A stretch of 64,000 nucleotides of DNA from Sphingomonas sp. TZW2008 (lineage in GTDB: Bacteria > Pseudomonadota > Alphaproteobacteria > Sphingomonadales > Sphingomonadaceae), in NCBI RefSeq assembly GCF_002117915.1, contig NZ_BDJB01000011.1, positions 62,001-126,000 of the forward strand, given 5' to 3'. Shown one piece after another: positions 53,982 through 63,126 of this stretch. The notes under the pieces are model-generated. The model had not been told where the DNA came from. It ran no database searches and saw nothing but the letters and a program-made list of their open reading frames with translations. A program made the position numbers and the translations under genes. Every line of letters begins with the position of its first letter. The stretch's first letter is position 1.

Positions 53982-54239
53982 ATGGGTATCATTCTCTGGT
54001 TGATTGTCGGCGGTGTGATCGGCTGGCTGGCGAGCATCATCATGCGCACCGATGCGCAGCAGGGCATCTTCCTGAACATCGTCGTCGGCGTGATCGGCGC
54101 GTTCATCGGCGGCCTGATCATCTCGGGCGGGTCGATCAACAACGCCCCGCTGACGCTGACGTCGTTCCTGGTGTCGCTGCTCGGCGCGGTTGTGCTGCTC
54201 GGCATCGTCAACCTTTTCCGTCGCGGCAGCGTGCGCTAA
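53982..54239 (+). CDS. GlsB/YeaQ/YmgE family stress membrane protein
   Basis: 85 residues from the ATG at 53982, with GGGGAA about 9 bases upstream. Three hydrophobic helices with GIILWLIVGGVIGWLASIIM, FLNIVVGVIGAFIGGLI and FLVSLLGAVVLLGIVNLFRRG match the transglycosylase-associated (YeaQ/YmgE) family. Members are induced by envelope or osmotic stress in the inner membrane. A GCAA-capped terminator follows. Confidence 0.92.
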   Translation: MGIILWLIVGGVIGWLASIIMRTDAQQGIFLNIVVGVIGAFIGGLIISGGSINNAPLTLTSFLVSLLGAVVLLGIVNLFRRGSVR

Positions 54240-54265
54240 GTCGCACCGCCACTACGGCTTGATAG

Positions 54266-54298
54266 ACGGCCGCCCGAGCAATCGGGCGGCCGTTCTTG
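54266..54298 (+). terminator. intrinsic terminator after the GlsB-family gene
   Basis: ACGGCCGCCCGA (54266-54277) pairs perfectly with TCGGGCGGCCGT (54282-54293) around a GCAA tetraloop, followed by TCTTG. It lies between convergent genes, so it may act on both strands. Confidence 0.75.
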
Positions 54299-54301
54299 AT
54301 T

Positions 54302-55033
54302 CTAGCGCAGGATGAAGCGCACGCGGACGGTGGCGCTGATCTCCGTCTCGCCAGGCATCACCCGCGTCGCAGCGTCGCTCGCCATCTCGGCGCGGGCGAA
54401 CTGCACCATCGGCGGGCGAGGGCTATCGCCGCGGTTCTCACCCGCCTCGTCGATCGCCGCGATGCGGTCGACGCGCAGCCCCGCGGCTTGGGCGTAGAGT
54501 TCCGCACGAGCGCGGGCGCGCTTCACCGCATCCGACCGCGCCGCGTCGAGCGCCGCCTCGGGCTGATCGACCGCCATCTGCGGCCCGTCGATCTGGTTCG
54601 CGCCTGCCTTAACGAGCGCGTCGAGCGCCGCGCCACTCTTGGCCACGTCACGGAACTTGACCGCAACGGTATTAGTCGCCTGATAGCCGGTGATCACCGG
54701 CGGCTGATTGTCGGTGTAGCGATATTGCGGCTGCAGCCCGACGTTGGCAGTGGCGATGTCGCGCGCGGCGATGCCGGCAGCGCGCAGCGCCGCGATTACC
54801 CGGTCCATCCGCTGTGCATTCTCCGCCAGCGCCGCGGCGGCGGTCGGCGACTGCGTCACCACCCCGGCGCGCAGCGTCGCGACGTCGGGCGTGCGCATCG
54901 TCCGGCCCGTCGCCACCACGTCGAGCACGGTCGCGTCGGGTAGGATCGGCGTAGTCTCGAGTGGCTGCGCCGCGGCCGGGCTCGCGGCGGCGGCGAGCGC
55001 GAGCAGCGCGGCTGTGGCGAAATGGTAACGCAT
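54302..55033 (-). CDS. SIMPL domain (DUF541) periplasmic protein
   Basis: 243 residues from the ATG at 55033, preceded by GGGAGA. The signal peptide ends near SPAAAQP. The SIMPL domain begins LDVVATGRTMRTPDVATLRAGVV and continues with RYTDNQPPVITGYQATNTVAVKFRDV and ARARAELYAQAAGLRVDRI. Members form oligomers in the periplasm and have been linked to oxidative stress. It is divergent from the RND adaptor gene. Confidence 0.92.
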   Translation of the reverse strand: MRYHFATAALLALAAAASPAAAQPLETTPILPDATVLDVVATGRTMRTPDVATLRAGVVTQSPTAAAALAENAQRMDRVIAALRAAGIAARDIATANVGLQPQYRYTDNQPPVITGYQATNTVAVKFRDVAKSGAALDALVKAGANQIDGPQMAVDQPEAALDAARSDAVKRARARAELYAQAAGLRVDRIAAIDEAGENRGDSPRPPMVQFARAEMASDAATRVMPGETEISATVRVRFILR

Positions 55034-55245
55034 GCAATTAATCTCCCGTTGGATCGGTGCAGTCGCTGTGGCCGCGCCGCGGCGAACGCAAGCTGAACGG
55101 AAGGAATATTGAGGCAAACCGATTTTTCTGCCATCGCGCCGGCGGGGCAATCCGGCGCTTGAGCCGGGTGATATATTTCGATAATACAGCTAGTATGACT
55201 GGCGGACGATCCTGCGATGGCGGATCGAAACGGGATGTGAGGGGC

Positions 55246-56442
55246 ATGAACTACGAAGCCGGCAACCTTGAGGGCGAGACCCTGATGCTCGAGGGGCCGG
55301 AGTCGGGCGCCGCGCGGCGGCGCCGGCGGTGGCTGATCGTAGCGCTGGTGGCCGTGCTCGTGATCGCCGCGGCGGCGTGGTTCTTCTCGCGCGGGGACGC
55401 GCCGGCGCCCAAGGGATCGGCGGCGGATCAGGCGCCCAGCGTCACCGTGGTGGTGCCGGGTCGTGCCGCGGTGGACCGGGCGATCAGCGCCAACGGCACG
55501 CTCGCCGCGCGCCGCGAGATGCCGGTCGGCGTCGCAGGCGAGGGCGGCATGGTGACGCGCGTGCTCGTCGAACCAGGCCAGTGGGTCGGGGCGGGGCAGG
55601 TGCTCGCCACGGTCGATCGGTCGGTGCAGACGCAGACCGCGGCGAGCCTCGCCGCGCAGGTCAACGTGGCGCGCGCCGACCTGACGCTCGCGCAGTCCGA
55701 GCTCGATCGCGCGCAGCAGCTCGTCGGGCGCGGCTTCATCAGCCAAGCCGACGTGCAGCGCCGGATCGCGACGCGCGACGCGGCGGCGGCACGCGTCAAG
55801 GTGGCGACGGCGTCCGCGTCAGAGCAGCGCGCGCGCAACGGCCGGCTCGACATCCGCGCGCCAGCCGCTGGGCTGGTGCTGACGCGCCAGGTGGAGCCGG
55901 GGCAGATCATCAGTTCGGCATCGGGCACGCTGTTCCGCATGGCCAAGGGCGGCGAGATGGAGCTGCGCGCGCAGCTTGCGGAAAGCGATCTCGTCACGCT
56001 GCGCCCCGGCGCGCGCGCGCGCGTGACTCCGGTGGGCGACACGCGATCGTTCGACGGCCAGGTGTGGCAGGTGTCACCGGTGATCGATCCCACGACCCGC
56101 CAAGGCATTGCGCGCATCGCGCTCGGCTACGATGCCGCGCTGCGGCCGGGCGGTTTCGCCTCGGCAGTGATCGTCGGGGGGACGGCCAACGTGCCCGAAC
56201 TGCCGCAATCGGCGATCATGAGCGACGACAAGGGCAATTTCGTCTATGTCGCCGACAAGGGCAATGTCGTGCGGCGGCGCGACGTGCGGCTGGGCACGGT
56301 GAACGACACGTCGGTGGCGATCGCCGACGGGCTGGACGGCAGCGAGCGCGTCGTCGTCTCGGCCGGCGCGTTCCTCAACCCGGGGCAGAAGATCGCGCCG
56401 GTGCTGACCAAGCGTCAGCCGACGACCAACAGCGGAGTGTGA
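55246..56442 (+). CDS. RND efflux pump periplasmic adaptor subunit
   Basis: 398 residues from the ATG at 55246; a later ATG (codon 14) is an alternative. A cytoplasmic N-terminus leads into a membrane helix (WLIVALVAVLVIAAAAWFF). The lipoyl half motifs are GGMVTRVLVEPGQWVGAGQVLATVD and IRAPAAGLVLTRQVEPGQII, split by a helical hairpin (about 130-190). A beta barrel and membrane-proximal domain follow. It links the inner-membrane pump, encoded 4 bases downstream, to an outer-membrane channel. No outer-membrane gene is in this operon. Substrate unknown. Confidence 0.93.
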   Translation: MNYEAGNLEGETLMLEGPESGAARRRRRWLIVALVAVLVIAAAAWFFSRGDAPAPKGSAADQAPSVTVVVPGRAAVDRAISANGTLAARREMPVGVAGEGGMVTRVLVEPGQWVGAGQVLATVDRSVQTQTAASLAAQVNVARADLTLAQSELDRAQQLVGRGFISQADVQRRIATRDAAAARVKVATASASEQRARNGRLDIRAPAAGLVLTRQVEPGQIISSASGTLFRMAKGGEMELRAQLAESDLVTLRPGARARVTPVGDTRSFDGQVWQVSPVIDPTTRQGIARIALGYDAALRPGGFASAVIVGGTANVPELPQSAIMSDDKGNFVYVADKGNVVRRRDVRLGTVNDTSVAIADGLDGSERVVVSAGAFLNPGQKIAPVLTKRQPTTNSGV

Positions 56443-56446
56443 CGCG

Positions 56447-59400
56447 ATGGGTTTCCGCAACATCTCGGCCTGGTCGATACGCAATCCGGTGCCGTCGATC
56501 GTCCTGTTCGTCATCCTGACGGTTGCAGGCATCGTCAGCTTCATCCGCATGGACATCAACCGCGAGCCGGACATCGATTTCCCGGCGGTCGCGGTCGAAA
56601 TCTCGCAGCCCGGCGCCGCGCCGAGCGAGCTCGAGACGCAGGTGACGCAGCGCGTCGAGGCGGCGGTGCGCACGATCGAGGGCGTCGACGAGATCCAGTC
56701 GTTCGTCAGCGAGGGCAGTTCCGAGACGCTGATCCAGCTCGACATCGGCACGCCGGTGGACCGCGCGGTCAACGAAGTGCGCGACGCGGTGACGCAGATC
56801 CGCTCGAACCTGCCCGAAGGCATCCTCGAGCCGCAGATCAGCCGCGTGAAGATCAACGACGGCGATCTCGGCAGCTATTCGGTGATCGGCACCGACATGA
56901 CGATCGAGCAGCTGAGCTGGTACATCGACAATACGGTGACCAAGGAGCTGCTTTCGGTTGAAGGCATGGGCTCGGTGGAGCGCAACGGCGGGGTCGATCG
57001 CGAGATCCGCGTGATCCTCGATCCGGCGAAGCTCGCCGCGTACGGCCTCACCGCGACGCAGATCAACACGCAGCTGCGGCAGGTAAACCTCAACGCCGCG
57101 GGCGGGCGCGCGGAGATCGCGGGCGCCGAACAATCGGTCCGCGTGCTCGGCAACGCGCGCAACGCCTATGACCTGGGACAGACGCAGATCGCGATCGGCA
57201 ACGGGCGCACGGTGAAGCTGAGCGACGTCGCGACGGTGCGCGACCTCTACGCCGAGCAGCGCACAGCGGCCGGCGTCAACGGGCTGCCGGTGCTGAGCTT
57301 CGACTTCAAGCGCGCCAAGGGCTATTCCGAAGTCACCGTCTTCAAGGAGGCCGCGAAGAAGCTCGAGGAGCTCGAGAAGCGCAATCCCAAGGTGCGCTTC
57401 CAGCTGCGCATCAACGGCTCCGAATATGCGATGGAGCAGTATAAGAGCGCGATCCACGCGATGATCGAGGGCGCGGTGCTCGCGGTGTTCATCGTGTTCC
57501 TGTTCCTGCGCGACTGGCGCGCGACAATCATCTCCGCGCTGGCGATCCCGCTGTCGGCGATCCCGGCGTTCTTCTTCATGGACATGATGGGCTTCTCGCT
57601 CAACAGCATGACGCTGCTGGCGCTCAGCCTCGTCGCGGGCGTGCTGGTCGACGACGCGATCGTCGAAATCGAGAATATCGTGCGCCACATGCGGATGGGC
57701 AAATCGGCCTATCAGGCGTCGATCGATGCCGCCGACGAGATCGGCCTCGCCGTGCTGGCGACGACGATGGCGATCGTCGCGGTGTTCCTGCCGGTCGGGC
57801 TGATGCCGGGCGTGTCGGGGCAGTTCTTCAAGAATTTCGGCCTGACCGTGGTCGTCGCGGTGCTCATGAGCCTTGCCGTCGCGCGTCTCATCACGCCGAT
57901 GATCGCGGCCTATTTCCTGAAATCCGCCGGCCCCGAATCGCATGGCGAGGGGCGGCTGATGGACATCTACATGGCGGTGCTGCGCTGGACGCTCGAGCCC
58001 GGCCGGTCGATGGCGATCCGCGCGAAGGGCGGGATCCATCGCCTGACGGGCTATCTGCGCGATCACCGCATCTGGACGATGGGGATCGGCGGCATCGCCT
58101 TCGTGCTGACGGTGCTCGGCTTCGCGAGCCTGCCGATGCAGTTCCAGCCGTCGACCGACCAGGAACGCTCCACCGTGACGATCACGATGGCGCCGGGCAC
58201 GACGCTGGCGCAGACGCAGGCGACGGTGGACCGCGTGTACGAGCTGCTGCGCAAGCAGCCCGAGTCGGAGACGGTCTATACCCGCGCGGGCGTCGGCAAC
58301 GGGCGCGTCACGGTGCAGTTCAGGGACAAGCCCTCGTTCGGCAGCCGCATCGCCGCGTTCTTCAGCGGCGACGACGAGGGTAGCGCGCGCGCCAAGACAT
58401 CGACCGAGTTCGAGCGCGCGCTGGCGCCCGAGCTCGCCAAGATCCCCGACGCGCGCGTCAACTTCCAGTCGCAGTTCGGCTGGGGCGACAACAATCGCGA
58501 CGTTTCGGTGACGCTAGGTGGCGACGATCCCGTGCTGCTGCGCCAGACCGCCGACAAGATCGTCGCCGACATGGCGAAGATCCCCGGCTTCCTTGCGCCG
58601 CGCATTGCGGGCGACCTCAACCGGCCCGAAATCGTCATCAGGCCGCGGCTCGATCTCGCTGCCGACCTCGGCGTGACGACGAGCGCGCTGTCGAGTGCGA
58701 TCCGCATCGCGACGCTGGGCGATATCGACCAGAACAGCGCGCGCTTCTCGCTCAACGATCGCCAGATCCCGATTCGCGTGGCGCTCGAACAGGCATCGCG
58801 ATCGCGCATGGCGACGATCCGCAACTTGCCGGTGCAGACGCAGAACGGCGGATCGGTGCCGCTGTCGGTCGTCGCCGACATCGGCTTCGGCTCGGGCCCG
58901 ACCAAGATCAACCGGCTCAATCAGCAGCGCCAGCTGACGATCGGCGCGGATCTCGCGCCCGGCCTCGTCCTGTCGAATGCGATGCAGCAGGTGAACGCGC
59001 TGCCGATCATGAAGGACCTGCCGATCGGCGTGCAGAAGATGAGCGTCGGCCAGGCGAAGTGGCAGATGGAGATGCTGATCAACTTCGTCTTCGCGGTAAT
59101 CGCGGGCGTGTTCCTCGTCTTCTCGGTGCTGGTGCTGCTGTACCGCCGGCTGCTGCCGCCGCTCGTCAACATGGGCTCGCTGCTGCTCGCGCCGCTGGGC
59201 GGCGTGATCGCGCTGATGATCACCGGCAATCCCTTGTCGATGCCGGTGTTCATCGGGCTGCTGATGCTGCTCGGCATCGTTGCAAAGAATTCGATCCTGC
59301 TGATCGACTTCGCGCTGGAGGAGATGAACAGCGGCGTGCCGATCTACGAGGCGATCGTGGACGCCGGCCACAAGCGCGCGCAGCCGATCGTGATGACGAC

Positions 59401-59716
59401 GGTGGCGATGGTCGCAGGCATGGTGCCGACCGCGCTGGCGCTGACCGGCGACGGCGCGTGGCGCGCGCCGATGGGCATCGTGGTGATCGGCGGGCTGATC
59501 GTGTCGACGGTGCTGACGCTCGTCATCGTGCCGGCATCGTTCAGCCTCGCGATCGGCACCGAGCGACGGATCGGCCCGTGGCTCGGCCGCAAGCTGCTGA
59601 CCTATCGCCCCGGCGACGACGGCAGCGCGGTGATCGATCACAAGCCGGGAGGCGGGCCGCTGCCCGCGCCGCACGGCCGGATCGGCTATCACGAGGGCGA
59701 GGCACCGGCGGAGTGA
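56447..59716 (+). CDS. RND family efflux permease (HAE1 type)
   Basis: 1089 residues, the size of AcrB/MexB-like pumps. Twelve membrane helices in two halves. Helix 4 keeps the proton-relay Asp pair in GVLVDDAIVEIENI. Porter motifs include NISAWSIRNPVPSI, REPDIDFPAVAVEISQPGAAPSELE and GVPIYEAIVDAGHKRAQPIVMTTVAMVAGMVP. It exports drugs, detergents or other hydrophobic compounds using the proton gradient. It forms an operon with the adaptor. The long C-terminal tail after the last helix (about 45 residues) is basic and Gly-rich. Confidence 0.95.
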   Translation: MGFRNISAWSIRNPVPSIVLFVILTVAGIVSFIRMDINREPDIDFPAVAVEISQPGAAPSELETQVTQRVEAAVRTIEGVDEIQSFVSEGSSETLIQLDIGTPVDRAVNEVRDAVTQIRSNLPEGILEPQISRVKINDGDLGSYSVIGTDMTIEQLSWYIDNTVTKELLSVEGMGSVERNGGVDREIRVILDPAKLAAYGLTATQINTQLRQVNLNAAGGRAEIAGAEQSVRVLGNARNAYDLGQTQIAIGNGRTVKLSDVATVRDLYAEQRTAAGVNGLPVLSFDFKRAKGYSEVTVFKEAAKKLEELEKRNPKVRFQLRINGSEYAMEQYKSAIHAMIEGAVLAVFIVFLFLRDWRATIISALAIPLSAIPAFFFMDMMGFSLNSMTLLALSLVAGVLVDDAIVEIENIVRHMRMGKSAYQASIDAADEIGLAVLATTMAIVAVFLPVGLMPGVSGQFFKNFGLTVVVAVLMSLAVARLITPMIAAYFLKSAGPESHGEGRLMDIYMAVLRWTLEPGRSMAIRAKGGIHRLTGYLRDHRIWTMGIGGIAFVLTVLGFASLPMQFQPSTDQERSTVTITMAPGTTLAQTQATVDRVYELLRKQPESETVYTRAGVGNGRVTVQFRDKPSFGSRIAAFFSGDDEGSARAKTSTEFERALAPELAKIPDARVNFQSQFGWGDNNRDVSVTLGGDDPVLLRQTADKIVADMAKIPGFLAPRIAGDLNRPEIVIRPRLDLAADLGVTTSALSSAIRIATLGDIDQNSARFSLNDRQIPIRVALEQASRSRMATIRNLPVQTQNGGSVPLSVVADIGFGSGPTKINRLNQQRQLTIGADLAPGLVLSNAMQQVNALPIMKDLPIGVQKMSVGQAKWQMEMLINFVFAVIAGVFLVFSVLVLLYRRLLPPLVNMGSLLLAPLGGVIALMITGNPLSMPVFIGLLMLLGIVAKNSILLIDFALEEMNSGVPIYEAIVDAGHKRAQPIVMTTVAMVAGMVPTALALTGDGAWRAPMGIVVIGGLIVSTVLTLVIVPASFSLAIGTERRIGPWLGRKLLTYRPGDDGSAVIDHKPGGGPLPAPHGRIGYHEGEAPAE

Positions 59717-59773
59717 GCGCGCGCCGCCCGGCCGGCACGTGAACCATCGCGCGCGTCGCGGATTGATGCGCGC

Positions 59774-61039
59774 ATGATGCCGCCCGCGCTACGGCGCCCT
59801 TCGTCGACACGCCCGCCCGCCGGGCTGGTGCGCATGCGGCTCGTCGCGACCGGCATGCTCGTCGCGATGGCGGTGACGTTCCTCGTCGCGCGCGGTCTCC
59901 AGCCGCTGCATCCGGCATGGGGCTTCGTGCGCGCCTTCGCCGAAGCGGCGATGGTGGGCGGGCTGGCGGACTGGTTTGCGGTGACCGCGCTGTTCCGCCA
60001 TCCGATGGGACTGCCGATTCCGCACACCGCGATCATCCCGCGCAACAAGGACCGGATCGGCGACCAGCTGGCGCAATTCCTGCGCGACTATTTCCTGATC
60101 CCCGTCGTCGTCGCGCGGCGCATGCGGCGGATGGATCTCGCCAGCGCCGCCGGCCGCTGGCTCGCCAACCCGACCGCAGGCAGCAAGCGCGTGACGCGCG
60201 GCGCCTCGCGCCTGTCGGTCGAGGTACTCCAGGCGCTCGATCAGGAGCGGCTGGGCGGCATGGTGCGCGGGGCGATGGTAACACAGGTGCGCACGATCGA
60301 GCTTTCGCCGCTGCTCGGCCGCGCGCTGGAGGCGGCGATGACGGAGAACCGCCACCAGCCGGTGATCGACGGCGCACTCCGCTGGGCGCGCACCGTACTC
60401 GAATCGAACGATTCGATCGTGCGCGCGATGGTGCACGATCGTGCCGGTGCGATCCTGCGCTGGACCGGGCTCGACGAGACGCTGGCCAACAAGATCATCG
60501 ACGGGCTCGACAAGATGCTCGCCGAAGTCGCCGAGCAGCCGGCGCATCCGATGCGCGCGAAGGTGGAGGAGGCGCTGGCGGGACTGGCGCACGACCTGCA
60601 GCACAACCCAGAGATGCGCGCGCGCGTCGAGACACTGAAGCTGTCGCTACTCGAGAATCCGGCGATGCAGCAGTGGATCAACGGGCTTTGGGAGCAGGCG
60701 CGCCATGCGATGCTGCGCGCCGCGCGCGATCCCGAACGGCTGCTCGCGGGCAAGCTGGGCGAGATGCTGCGCCAGCTGGGCCAGACGCTCGAACGCGACG
60801 CGCGGCTGCGCACCACGATCAACCGCTTTGCGCGCCGCGTCGCGGTGGGCGCGGCGGCGGATTACGGCGACGTGATCGTCGGCCTTGTCTCCGAGACGGT
60901 GCGGGGGTGGGACGCGCAGACGATCACGCAACGGCTGGAACATGCGGTGGGCAAGGACCTGCAGTTCATCCGCATCAACGGCACGCTCGTCGGCGGGCTT
61001 GTCGGGCTCGGCATCCACGCGGTCGACGTCGTTCTGTAA
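59774..61039 (+). CDS. DUF445 family membrane protein
   Basis: 421 residues. An N-terminal hydrophobic helix (LVAMAVTFLVARGLQ) and the motif FAEAAMVGGLADWFAVTALFRHPMGLPIPHTAIIPRNKDRIG are diagnostic for DUF445. A long helical middle part and a C-terminal hydrophobic segment (FIRINGTLVGGLVGLGIHAV) follow. It is likely an inner-membrane protein with a large periplasmic or cytoplasmic coiled region; function not established. It may be co-transcribed with the RND operon (57 bases downstream). Confidence 0.93.
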   Translation: MMPPALRRPSSTRPPAGLVRMRLVATGMLVAMAVTFLVARGLQPLHPAWGFVRAFAEAAMVGGLADWFAVTALFRHPMGLPIPHTAIIPRNKDRIGDQLAQFLRDYFLIPVVVARRMRRMDLASAAGRWLANPTAGSKRVTRGASRLSVEVLQALDQERLGGMVRGAMVTQVRTIELSPLLGRALEAAMTENRHQPVIDGALRWARTVLESNDSIVRAMVHDRAGAILRWTGLDETLANKIIDGLDKMLAEVAEQPAHPMRAKVEEALAGLAHDLQHNPEMRARVETLKLSLLENPAMQQWINGLWEQARHAMLRAARDPERLLAGKLGEMLRQLGQTLERDARLRTTINRFARRVAVGAAADYGDVIVGLVSETVRGWDAQTITQRLEHAVGKDLQFIRINGTLVGGLVGLGIHAVDVVL

Positions 61040-61138
61040 CGGCACATTGGCGTACGATCGCGGATTGAGCGTGCAACATCCCGTCGCACTGCACGTTCAT
61101 CTTGTCGGCTAGCGGTACTTCCCGCTAGAGGCGGGGGA

Positions 61139-62236
61139 ATGGGCGCATTGGCCGACTTCAGCGACGACGGGGGACGGTTGCGCTTTTCCGGCGACCTGTC
61201 GCTGGCGCAGATCGGTGACTTGCCGACCAGGCTCGACGCGCACACCGGCAGCGTGTCGGCGATCGACCTGTCGGGGATCGACCGGATCGATACGATCGGG
61301 GCGTGGATCGTGCACCGCTTTGCCAAGCGCACCAATGCGGCGATTGAGGGGCTGAAGCCCGAACAGCAGCACTTGCTGGAACAAGTGCAGCGCGCCGATC
61401 AGGCGGCCCCGATGCGCAAAGCCCCGATCAGCCCGTTCACCCGCGTGCTGGGCGAGATCGGCGAGGCGGTGGCAATCGCCGGGCGGACGTTGCTCGGGCT
61501 GCTCGGCTTCCTTGGTGCGACGGTGATCGCGTTCTTCAACGTCATCCGCCACCCGCGTCGCTTCCGCTTCAACGCGACGGTGCAGCGGTTCGAGGTGGTC
61601 GGCGTCTCGGCGCTCGGCATCGTCGGGTTGATGAGCTTCCTGATCGGTATCGTCATCGCGCAGCAGGGCGCGGTGCAGCTGCGCCAGTTCGGTGCGGAGG
61701 TATTCACGATCAACCTCATCGGGCGGATCACGCTACGCGAGCTCGGAGTGCTAATGACCGCGATCATGGTCGCGGGCCGATCGGGATCGTCGTTCGCGGC
61801 GCAGCTCGGCACGATGAAGCTGACCGAGGAAATCGATGCGATGCGCACGATCGGCGTCTCGCCGATGGAGGCGCTGGTGCTGCCGCGCACGATCGCGGCG
61901 GTGGTGCTGATGCCGCTGCTCGGCTTCTATTCCTCGCTGATCGCGATCATCGGCGGCGGGCTGCTGTGCTGGTGGCAGCTCGAGATCCCGCCCGTCACCT
62001 ATATCGCGCGGCTGCGCGAGGTGGTGCCGATCACCGATCTTTACGTCGGGCTGATCAAGGCGCCGGTGTTCGGCGCGATCATCGCGGTCGCCGGCTGCTT
62101 CCAGGGGATGCAGGTGGAGGGCGATGCCGAGCAGGTCGGCACGCGGACGACCTCTGCGGTGGTGCAGGCGATCTTCCTCGTCATCGTGCTCGACGCGATT
62201 TTCGCGGTATTTTTCGAGCGGATCGGATGGATCTGA
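61139..62236 (+). CDS. mlaE: MlaE-type ABC transporter permease with N-terminal STAS domain
   Basis: 365 residues. The first 85 residues form a STAS-like domain (LRFSGDLSLAQIGDLPTRLD, AIDLSGIDRIDTIGAWIVHRF), which in most bacteria is a separate MlaB protein. From about 140 come five or six membrane helices with MSFLIGIVIAQQGAVQLRQFG, GRSGSSFAAQLGTMKLTEEIDAM and VLMPLLGFYSSLIAIIGG, typical of MlaE. It is the permease of a phospholipid or lipid transport system. Its stop overlaps the ATPase gene. Confidence 0.94.
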   Translation: MGALADFSDDGGRLRFSGDLSLAQIGDLPTRLDAHTGSVSAIDLSGIDRIDTIGAWIVHRFAKRTNAAIEGLKPEQQHLLEQVQRADQAAPMRKAPISPFTRVLGEIGEAVAIAGRTLLGLLGFLGATVIAFFNVIRHPRRFRFNATVQRFEVVGVSALGIVGLMSFLIGIVIAQQGAVQLRQFGAEVFTINLIGRITLRELGVLMTAIMVAGRSGSSFAAQLGTMKLTEEIDAMRTIGVSPMEALVLPRTIAAVVLMPLLGFYSSLIAIIGGGLLCWWQLEIPPVTYIARLREVVPITDLYVGLIKAPVFGAIIAVAGCFQGMQVEGDAEQVGTRTTSAVVQAIFLVIVLDAIFAVFFERIGWI

Positions 62237-63126
62237 TGCCGGCGGCGACAGGCGACAACATCATCGAGGTGCGCGGGCTGAAGAACGCCTTCGGCGATCA
62301 GGTGGTGCACGAGAACCTCGATCTCGACGTGCGGCGCGGTGAGATCCTGGGCGTCGTCGGCGGCTCGGGCACGGGCAAGTCGGTGCTGATGCGGTCGATC
62401 ATCGGGTTGCAGAGCCCCGTCGCGGGCGAAGTGACGGTGTTCGGCGAGCCGACGCTCGGTCGCGAGGAGACGGAGGCGGTCGAGATCCGCAAGCGCTGGG
62501 GCGTGCTGTTCCAGGGCGGTGCCTTGTTCTCGACGCTGACGGTGGCGGAGAACGTGCAGGTGCCGCTGCGCGAATTCTATCCGCAGCTCGATCTGGCGCT
62601 GCTCGACGAGATCGCGTCGTACAAGGTCATGATGACAGGCCTGCCCGCCGACGCGGGGCCCAAATATCCCGCCGAACTCTCCGGCGGGATGAAGAAGCGT
62701 GCAGGGCTGGCGCGCGCGCTCGCGCTCGATCCCGAACTGCTGTTCCTCGACGAGCCGACCGCCGGGCTCGATCCGATCGGCGCGGCGGCGTTCGACGATC
62801 TCACCAAGTCGCTGCAGAAGACGCTGGGGCTGACGGTGTTCCTGATCACGCATGATCTCGATACGCTGTACGCGATTTGCGACCGGGTGGCGGTGCTCGC
62901 CGACAAGCGCGTCATCGCGGTGGGCACGATCGACGAGCTGCTCGCGCTCGATCATCCCTGGATCCAGGAATATTTTCGCGGACCGCGCGGGCGCGCCGCG
63001 GTGGCGACCCAGGAAGCACAGGAGCAGGCGCACGCTCAGGAGCACGCGTCCGCACAACAGACTACGCAGGCCGGTGCGCCGGGCGCGCGCAATGACGACA
63101 CTCGCCAGATCTCAGGGGCAGATTGA
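62227..63126 (+). CDS. mlaF: MlaF-type ABC transporter ATPase
   Basis: 299 residues from the ATG at 62227; the ATG at 62236, giving a TGATG overlap, is the alternative and fits the coupling seen at mlaD. Walker A is GGSGTGKS, the signature is LSGGMKKR, Walker B LLFLDEPTAGLDPIG and the H-loop Lys/His region LITHDL. The C-terminal 45 residues are Gln/Ala-rich and likely disordered. It powers lipid transport with MlaE and MlaD. Confidence 0.95.
   Translation: MDLMPAATGDNIIEVRGLKNAFGDQVVHENLDLDVRRGEILGVVGGSGTGKSVLMRSIIGLQSPVAGEVTVFGEPTLGREETEAVEIRKRWGVLFQGGALFSTLTVAENVQVPLREFYPQLDLALLDEIASYKVMMTGLPADAGPKYPAELSGGMKKRAGLARALALDPELLFLDEPTAGLDPIGAAAFDDLTKSLQKTLGLTVFLITHDLDTLYAICDRVAVLADKRVIAVGTIDELLALDHPWIQEYFRGPRGRAAVATQEAQEQAHAQEHASAQQTTQAGAPGARNDDTRQISGAD

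Noticed and set aside
56375..58066. 563-codon minus-strand frame opposite the RND adaptor and pump
   Set aside because: Lies opposite conserved transporter motifs; composition (His/Arg/Asp repeats) is typical of antisense frames.
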